Shown in pieces: positions 13,024 through 17,563 of a DNA stretch of 17,563 nt. Positions within the stretch are counted from its first letter, which is position 1. Each line of letters begins with the position of its first letter. Where the stretch lies: contig CAINUH010000522.1 in NCBI GenBank assembly GCA_903853735.1, positions 1 to 17,563 of the forward strand. Direction: 5' to 3'. This DNA comes from an uncultured Desulfomonile sp. Its GTDB lineage: Bacteria > Desulfobacterota > Desulfomonilia > Desulfomonilales > Desulfomonilaceae. The notes below the pieces were generated by a model. It was given only the letters and a program-made list of their open reading frames with translations. It searched no databases and was not told where the DNA came from. The position numbers were made by a program, and so were the translations under genes.

Positions 13024-15159
13024 TCATCTACGCTCTATTTCCACAAGGGCTTTCAGGCACGCCTCAGTTTCTTTATAGGGGCCCGGCTTTTCCCACACTG
13101 GATCATCATAACGGTCATGACAGGTCAGGCAAGGCGCGATTCCCACTATCTTGCCAAGTTCTTCGGAGTTGAATCCGCGAGAAAGCTTGTGAGAAGTCCC
13201 CTGGAGTATCCGTCCGCTGGTGTCCACAACGGCCTCCAACGGGAAATCTATTTTGAGGCCGGAACCCATAGAATTGTAAATCGGCGCCACCTGAAGTTGT
13301 GACGTCTCCACTTTCCACGAGAGCAGGCCTTCTCCAAGGCCGAGTGCCTTGGCGTTCAAGTGACAGTCCACGCATCTGGGCACTTCCGTGCGGGTTGTGT
13401 GTGGGTGAGTAGGTCCCATAGAAATTGAAGAAAGACCGTTCTTGAGCTTCATAATCTTGGAATCATAAGGTGAAACAATCCTTCCTTTAGCATCCAATAC
13501 CGTGTTCCACACCTGACATCCCGGCACCAGTATCCCCACCCTGCCACGTGAGTTTATTCCAAGTATGTTTCGTTCAAAACGAAAATAGCCTCTGCCTTCT
13601 GCCCAACGACCCGGTGTCATCTGTTCCGAAACATGATCCATGCCTTGGGCTCTAAAATCAATGAGTTGGTGACACCCATAGCACTGGGGACTCCACGCGC
13701 TGTGGCAGGAATCGCACTCAAGTCTTTCGTGGCCTTTGATTTTGTGACCGTTGCTCTTCCCGGTTACCACACTGACGGGGTGTTCTTTGCCGGTAAGCTT
13801 GCTGACTAGGCAAAACCCTTTTTCTGTTTGTCTGACATGAGGCAGTGGGCGTCCGCGGGAAGTTTTCAGGATGAGTTCTCCTTCACCTAGTTTTAGAAAG
13901 GGATAGCTCCGGGCAAGAGTTTGTACCAACGGGTCGAACTTTTGTACCGTCATAGTGCTCGGTGGCGTAGAGTAGCCGCCGTGACAGTCCTCGCAGCGGA
14001 TTTCAATCTGGTCTTTCATCCATCCGTGGACCACCCCGTCTCCCATGGTGTCTTGACCCGTGTGGCAGTCTATACATCCCATTGCCTTTTCGTGATGAAT
14101 GTCAGGAACCAGATTTAACAGGAATCTCCCGTCACTCAGAGTATTGTCGTTCAATCCTCCTCGAACAAAAGGAGTGCCGTATTGTTCACTTTCCATTTTC
14201 CCATGATAGTTAAGTCCTATTCTTGCGCTCCTGTTGTGGCACGCCCTGCACCGTTCGTCTTCTATTCCAGCGGTTATGGTGTGTGTAGTGGGCCGGCCTG
14301 AAGCTTGCCTGTCAATGGTCGGATCGCCCCCACGGTAGCGTCCATCTTGGGAATACGGTGCATGGCAGGCTGCACATCCACTTAAGCGTCCCATATCAGT
14401 TCTTTGGACAGGACCCCATAGATGGCATGCGGCACAGAATTTCCTGAAATGACTGTCGGCCAGACTAAACTGCCCCGCAGCGGTTCGTTCATGCGGGACC
14501 GGCGCCAGGGTTGTTTTTCCGTCCGAGACCGATTTGATCCCGAACCTGGCAACAGGCTCACTGTCCAGACCCCACTGGAACCTGAGTATGCTGATAATTC
14601 CAGCATTAGTTGCCATTAGTGACTTGGGAACGTTGTTAACCCGATTAAGAAGCGGGTTCTCCCGGTCGGAGTGGCATGCTGCAACGCCTGAATTATTGCT
14701 TCCACAACTCAATGGAGCCAAGTCAAGCCGTGAAGGGTTACGTCCCCCCCTCAGACCCAGGTGGGCCCCTTGGACGGTAAGATCCGAACCGTTTCCACCA
14801 TGACAGATAACGCAACCGAATACCGAATTCGGATGGGATGCCGATAAATCTTCAATACCAAAATGACAAGTCATGCAGCGCTCAGAGGGTAATTTGCCTC
14901 CAAAGGGCCTGACTTCAATAACCTCGGGATTCCGTTGCCTGAGTACTTCTATTTCTGCCCGAATTTCTCGCTTTCGTTCGTCTGTAGGGCCGGAAGAGAA
15001 GTCACCTGCCAACCGGTCAATGGCCAGTGCTATTCCTTTGTTCTGAAATCCTTTCCATTCCGGGTTCTGATGACGATGCTCTACAAGAGCAAGAACCCCG
15101 ACAAGTATTATCGAGGTTACCAAAATGACAATTCCAAGGGTGTGCGACCGTCTTCTCAC
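13024..15159 (-). CDS. Membrane-anchored multiheme cytochrome c (11 CXXCH plus one CX9CH)
   Basis: A 711-aa electron-transfer protein anchored by an uncleaved signal segment (hydrophobic about residues 8-27), with the rest in the periplasm. Heme-binding CXXCH starts at C95, C116, C242, C262, C304, C362, C389, C482, C493, C596 and C677: eleven sites. A twelfth candidate is C152...C162-H163, a CX9CH spacing. The start is GTG at 15159, because it overlaps the stop of the upstream cytochrome b-like gene as GTGA with a G-rich ribosome binding site; the longer frame to 15318 would run through that gene. The overlap and the partner point to a quinol-linked complex in which the cytochrome receives electrons. 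Acceptor unknown. It is not NrfA, HAO or an OmcS-like protein by any motif I can see. Confidence 0.92.
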   Translation of the reverse strand: MRRRSHTLGIVILVTSIILVGVLALVEHRHQNPEWKGFQNKGIALAIDRLAGDFSSGPTDERKREIRAEIEVLRQRNPEVIEVRPFGGKLPSERCMTCHFGIEDLSASHPNSVFGCVICHGGNGSDLTVQGAHLGLRGGRNPSRLDLAPLSCGSNNSGVAACHSDRENPLLNRVNNVPKSLMATNAGIISILRFQWGLDSEPVARFGIKSVSDGKTTLAPVPHERTAAGQFSLADSHFRKFCAACHLWGPVQRTDMGRLSGCAACHAPYSQDGRYRGGDPTIDRQASGRPTTHTITAGIEDERCRACHNRSARIGLNYHGKMESEQYGTPFVRGGLNDNTLSDGRFLLNLVPDIHHEKAMGCIDCHTGQDTMGDGVVHGWMKDQIEIRCEDCHGGYSTPPSTMTVQKFDPLVQTLARSYPFLKLGEGELILKTSRGRPLPHVRQTEKGFCLVSKLTGKEHPVSVVTGKSNGHKIKGHERLECDSCHSAWSPQCYGCHQLIDFRAQGMDHVSEQMTPGRWAEGRGYFRFERNILGINSRGRVGILVPGCQVWNTVLDAKGRIVSPYDSKIMKLKNGLSSISMGPTHPHTTRTEVPRCVDCHLNAKALGLGEGLLSWKVETSQLQVAPIYNSMGSGLKIDFPLEAVVDTSGRILQGTSHKLSRGFNSEELGKIVGIAPCLTCHDRYDDPVWEKPGPYKETEACLKALVEIERR

Positions 15160-15530
15160 GAAAAACACCCCCAGAGCGTGAGGCTGATTGTCAGTCCGAG
15201 GATGAAGAAGAAGGTTGCAGTGAACAGTTGGCGTCGTACAGGAATGATGGGTAAGAAAGCGCAGAGTACCAGAGTAGCCCCAGGGATGACGATGCCTGCC
15301 AGGGGTGCCGCAAACCACCTGAGCATTTGCTGAATTCCCGCGAATATCCAGGGGGCCTTTATGTGAGTTCCAGGAATGCCGTAAAGTTCTGCAGGTCCCT
15401 GTATTGGAGCGTCTGAAACTGCCGCGATCGCGCTGATCATGGCGAGAGCGACAAAAGCCGCCACAGCTTCTTTATGGATAAGATCGGGAACGCCCTTGAT
15501 TTTGGGAATGCTCACGTGGTGGTTGTGCAT
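15156..15530 (-). CDS. Cytochrome b C-terminal-domain (subunit IV-like) membrane protein
   Basis: A 124-aa protein with three predicted membrane helices (about residues 20-39, 74-96, 101-120). The order PDLIHKEA (15-22), first helix, GPAELYGIPGTHIKAPWIF (45-63), two more helices corresponds to the C-terminal domain of cytochrome b / subunit IV of the b6f complex. The quinol-site PEWY motif is replaced by APWI (59-62), and no heme-b-ligating domain is present. A cytochrome b N-terminal (b6-like) gene would be expected next to it, but none lies in this window. Its stop overlaps the GTG start of the 12-heme-class cytochrome. Only a weak ribosome binding site precedes the ATG. Likely a membrane-anchor/quinone-interacting subunit of that cytochrome. 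Confidence 0.75.
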   Translation of the reverse strand: MHNHHVSIPKIKGVPDLIHKEAVAAFVALAMISAIAAVSDAPIQGPAELYGIPGTHIKAPWIFAGIQQMLRWFAAPLAGIVIPGATLVLCAFLPIIPVRRQLFTATFFFILGLTISLTLWGCFS

Positions 15531-15614
15531 AGCTGAATTTCAGGCTTCACGTTATGAAGCTGAGCGGTCCTTCTCCGGTGCTCTTGTGTTTACATCCATT
15601 GATCTGAGAGTCTG

Positions 15615-16604
15615 CTAATCTTTGACTATTCTGAATCCTACCGTCCTGTAGTACCCCCGAGGAGAAGCCCTGTGACGATTCTGTATCCTTCTCAAGGCGT
15701 CCGGGGATGCCCATGAGCCCCCCCTTATTATTTTTTCAGTGCCTACCGATGGACCTTCGGGGTTTTCTGCCGGGCTCTCAGTGTAGTAATCCCACAAGTA
15801 CCAGTCTGAACACCATTCCCAGACATTCCCAATCATTCCCTTTATGTCTCGAACACCACGCACTGCGGAAAACACTGGTTCACTATCAACTTCGGCGGAG
15901 ACTTTCAGGTTATCGGTAGGAACATGGAGGGTAGTCAGCAGGGCAACCTTTTCCCATTCTGCGGAAGTTGGGAGCCTTCCACCCGCCCATAAGGCGTAAT
16001 CTACCGCACCATACCACGACACGCAGACTACGGGTTTGTCTTCAAAGCCGGGTTTTGGCCGAAAAACTCTACCTTTTCTCACCAGGGGGCAGTCCGGATT
16101 ATCCAGTTTGACTCTGGGTATGCCGTCTTTCGAGCTTTCTCCTTCATTGTTGAGAAAGTCGCAAAACTGTCTTACCGTGATTTCGTGCTTTGCCACATAG
16201 AAGTCCTTGAGGAAAACCTTGTGTCTCGGACGCTCATCAACTCTGCCTTCACCTTCCTTGCTTCCCATGTCAAAAGATCCGGAGGGAATAAACAGCATTT
16301 CCGAATAGTTGCCTTTTCCTTCTGCAACCTTGCTATTGTCTGGTGAATATGCGGGCAAAACGGATTCCCGTTGATCGTCAAAGGTCGGGGGAAGCGGTAC
16401 TGACGGACCGGAAGGACATCCTGGAAGGAGCGGGCAATCCAACAGGTTGTAAGCACTAACAATTTTCGATGCAAGTCGGAGTTGCATAGCGTCGGAGAGT
16501 AATAGCGAGCTTTCACCAGCGAGAGGGGTTCCGGCACAAGTAAAAATAGCTACAATGCATACGGCATCCCGCAAGATTCCGGTATAGGTTTTCCGGACTT
16601 GCAT
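15615..16604 (-). CDS. Secreted SUMF1/formylglycine-generating-enzyme-like protein
   Basis: A 329-aa protein: a signal peptide (about 1-30, ending TPLAG), a linker with two Cys (57, 63), then an FGE-sulfatase (SUMF1) domain from about 103 to the end. Domain marks: MLFIPSGSFDMGS (103-115), FLKDFYVAKHEIT (131-143), VSWYGAVDYALWAGGRLPTSAEWE (195-218), GNVWEWCSDWY (259-269) and the closing RGGSW / TVGFRI strands. The paired active-site cysteines of true formylglycine-generating enzymes, expected in the region now reading RRIQNRHRASP (305-315), are absent, so it is not expected to activate sulfatases; many such domains are binding or structural modules. It lies 84 bp upstream of the cytochrome b-like gene on the same strand and may be the first gene of that unit. 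The start codon has no clear ribosome binding site. Confidence 0.85.
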   Translation of the reverse strand: MQVRKTYTGILRDAVCIVAIFTCAGTPLAGESSLLLSDAMQLRLASKIVSAYNLLDCPLLPGCPSGPSVPLPPTFDDQRESVLPAYSPDNSKVAEGKGNYSEMLFIPSGSFDMGSKEGEGRVDERPRHKVFLKDFYVAKHEITVRQFCDFLNNEGESSKDGIPRVKLDNPDCPLVRKGRVFRPKPGFEDKPVVCVSWYGAVDYALWAGGRLPTSAEWEKVALLTTLHVPTDNLKVSAEVDSEPVFSAVRGVRDIKGMIGNVWEWCSDWYLWDYYTESPAENPEGPSVGTEKIIRGGSWASPDALRRIQNRHRASPRGYYRTVGFRIVKD

Positions 16605-16707
16605 TTCTTATTTAACCGATCTGAAGTCAGCCATGTTTGTGGGATCATCCAAAAAATAAATAATTTCAGACTCCTCAGCCGTAGCCATTGCTTGTCTGAG
16701 CACCAAT

Positions 16708-16736
16708 ATAATGATACCTGTTGCAGATTCAGTCAA
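16708..16736 (-). promoter_or_regulatory. Candidate promoter of the SUMF1/cytochrome unit
   Basis: On the minus strand TTGACT (16736-16731, 5 of 6), a 17-nt spacer and CATTAT (16713-16708, 4 of 6). The predicted start near 16701 leaves about 97 nt before the ATG at 16604. No other strong promoter is seen for the genes down to 13024. Confidence 0.45.
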
Positions 16737-16792
16737 GAATCTCTAATAAACTTTCGGAAAAGTCCAGTACAACGGGACGGGCATGATGCCGG

Positions 16793-17091
16793 CAACAGAG
16801 CATCCAACGGACTGCTCTGGCAGACTATACTATGGGAGAAGCTGATCTGTTGCGTCGGGTTATCGGAAGGGACAAAGCTTCCGAAATGGCTGAACAGAAA
16901 AGCCGTTTTGACAAAAGAGCCGCGCGGAACAAGATTGATTCGGAAAAAGCTGCTCACATATTCGAACTCATGGTAAAGTTCTGCCGTTACTTTTAGTAAA
17001 TCCCATTCAGCAGCTTATGCTATGGTCAGCTACCAAAACGCATATCTGAACTCATTACAAGCCTGAATTTATGGCCGCCCAGTTTGAGCTG
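16793..17091 (+). pseudogene. Fragment of DNA polymerase III alpha subunit gene (dnaE relic)
   Basis: Three consecutive frames together spell the central DnaE region. Frame 1 from 16793 reads LADYTMGEADLLRRVIG, then KASEMAEQKSRFDKRA, then KAAHIFELMVKF, ending at a stop at 16994-16996. After a +1 shift, 16998 onward reads [17 protein letters not shown]. After a second shift, 17053 onward reads HYKPEFMAAQFEL and stops at 17092-17094. Order and content match intact DnaE (GEADLLRRxMGKKK ... [22 protein letters not shown] ... HYPxEFMAA). Only about 100 of about 1,150 codons remain, with no start or end, so this cannot be functional; a working dnaE must lie elsewhere. Homology before 16814 is loose. 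It sits between the SUMF1 promoter and the Fic gene promoter. Confidence 0.9.
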
Positions 17092-17178
17092 TGAATCAGG
17101 ACACCTTTTTGCCCTTGAATTGCCTGGAAGAGTACACTGAGGGCAACGGCAAGGACAGGCCGGATTTATATGAGGAGG

Positions 17179-17207
17179 TTGACAGTCTTTGTAGACTATA
17201 ATATAGT
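17179..17207 (+). promoter_or_regulatory. Strong sigma-70 promoter with palindromic -10, upstream of the Fic gene
   Basis: A perfect TTGACA (17179-17184), a 17-nt spacer and TATAGT (17202-17207, 5 of 6). The -10 lies inside ACTATA-A-TATAGT (17195-17207), a perfect 6-1-6 inverted repeat, and the spacer also contains AGTCT-TTGT-AGACT (17184-17197). Overlapping dyads on the core promoter are what a repressor site would look like, so autoregulation of the Fic locus is plausible. The leader to the ATG is about 126 nt. Confidence 0.65.
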
Positions 17208-17339
17208 TGGACATGAAAAATACCAGAAATGCCACAAAGATGCAGTATATCAATGAGTTACCGGGCCATTAAATTAGACATGGAAAATGTCAAAAACTAC
17301 CACATAATACTGAATATCAATATCTTATAGGGACATGAT

Positions 17340-17563
17340 ATGAGAACATACGAGGAGACACATTCCTGGTTAACATTTCTCGCAGACCTTCGTCAGGTTC
17401 CTTCGGGGTTGTGGGTTATGCTCGGTGAGTGCCAGTCCAAATGTGAACATATAAAAGATGCCCCAATTTTACCCGATACAAAAAGAGAACTTTTTCGTCT
17501 CTATTTAGCAAAGGGCGTACTAGCCTCAACCGCAATCGAAGGTAACACGCTAACAGAAGAAGA
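17340..17563 (+). CDS. Fic-domain protein, N-terminal part (partial)
   Basis: The first 74 residues of a Fic-family protein; the gene continues past the right edge. The ATG at 17340 is preceded by AGGGA with 6-nt spacing. After a Trp/Leu-rich start, the segment LYLAKGVLASTAIEGNTLTEEE (55-74 and on) is the hallmark that precedes the Fic core. S63-TAI-E67-G68-N69 fits the inhibitory motif (S/T)xxxE(G/N) placed N-terminal to the core, i.e. a class II Fic protein, whose Glu blocks ATP binding until released. Fic enzymes usually transfer AMP to target hydroxyls. The HPFxxGNGR catalytic motif lies outside the window, so activity cannot be judged. Confidence 0.88.
   Translation, partial: MRTYEETHSWLTFLADLRQVPSGLWVMLGECQSKCEHIKDAPILPDTKRELFRLYLAKGVLASTAIEGNTLTEE

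Larger units (their letters stand above)
16605..17339. other. 735-bp region without an intact gene
   Basis: Between the SUMF1-like gene (minus) and the Fic gene (plus). From left: the minus-strand promoter at 16708-16736, unremarkable sequence, the dnaE relic (16793-17091), about 90 bp with nothing recognised, the plus-strand promoter at 17179-17207, and a 125-nt leader. Two tiny frames in the leader (17213-17272 and 17280-17330) lack ribosome binding sites. Confidence 0.6.

Noticed and set aside
15160..15318. 53-codon N-terminal extension of the multiheme cytochrome
   Set aside because: It lies wholly within the cytochrome b-like gene, and the anchor segment starts right after GTG 15159.
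1..17563. CRISPR array, insertion sequence or integrase
   Set aside because: No spaced direct repeats, terminal inverted repeats with transposase, or integrase-like protein seen, even next to the tRNA-Leu gene.

Overview
The window reads like the chromosome of an anaerobic, roughly 50% GC bacterium. HdrA/HdrB-type heterodisulfide reductase subunits, a 12-heme-class membrane-anchored cytochrome c and a cytochrome b C-terminal-domain protein together suggest a Desulfobacterota-like (former deltaproteobacterial) sulfate reducer or syntroph. That placement is inference; no rRNA or other taxonomic marker is present.

Layout. 1-2339 (minus): hdrB followed by the 5' part of hdrA, which runs off the left edge. 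2340-2960: a regulatory-looking intergenic region with a perfect FNR-type box, several palindromes and candidate promoters. 2961-3571 (plus): a translationally coupled pair, an unknown 93-aa protein and a small cupin protein starting at TTG. 3660-3747: tRNA-Leu(UAA). 4016-4645 (minus): a DksA/TraR zinc-finger protein with an added N-terminal helix-turn-helix. 5073-5831 (plus): a secreted twin-CX3C protein, then the decayed C-terminal third of a D-2-hydroxyacid dehydrogenase. 5840-6991 (minus): a radical SAM protein. 6992-7854: mostly gene-free, with a possible histidine-kinase tail and one doubtful small ORF. 7855-9186 (plus): an envelope M23 peptidase. 9336-11705 (plus): a nucleotide-sugar cluster (RmlA-like, RmlC-like, RmlB). 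11904-12974 (plus): ispG, ending in a small hairpin and T-run terminator. 13024-16604 (minus): a SUMF1-like secreted protein, a cytochrome b C-terminal-domain protein and a multiheme cytochrome c. 16793-17091 (plus): a frameshifted fragment of dnaE. 17340-end (plus): the start of a class II Fic protein behind a strong promoter that carries a palindrome on its -10.

How it fits together. Two sections are plausibly anaerobic electron-transfer machinery: HdrBA in the cytoplasm, and the cytochrome b-like/12-heme pair at the membrane. The Rml cluster makes an activated dTDP-sugar for surface polysaccharide, and the M23 protein acts on peptidoglycan. Two clear gene relics (dnaE and 2-hydroxyacid dehydrogenase), long gene-poor gaps and a Fic gene show accessory turnover between otherwise ordinary housekeeping genes. 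I did not find a CRISPR array, insertion sequence, integrase or obvious defence island. The most unusual items are the cytochrome b-IV/12-heme pair without a visible cytochrome b N-terminal subunit, the HTH-DksA fusion, the unknown/cupin pair, the twin-CX3C protein and the dnaE relic beside the Fic promoter.
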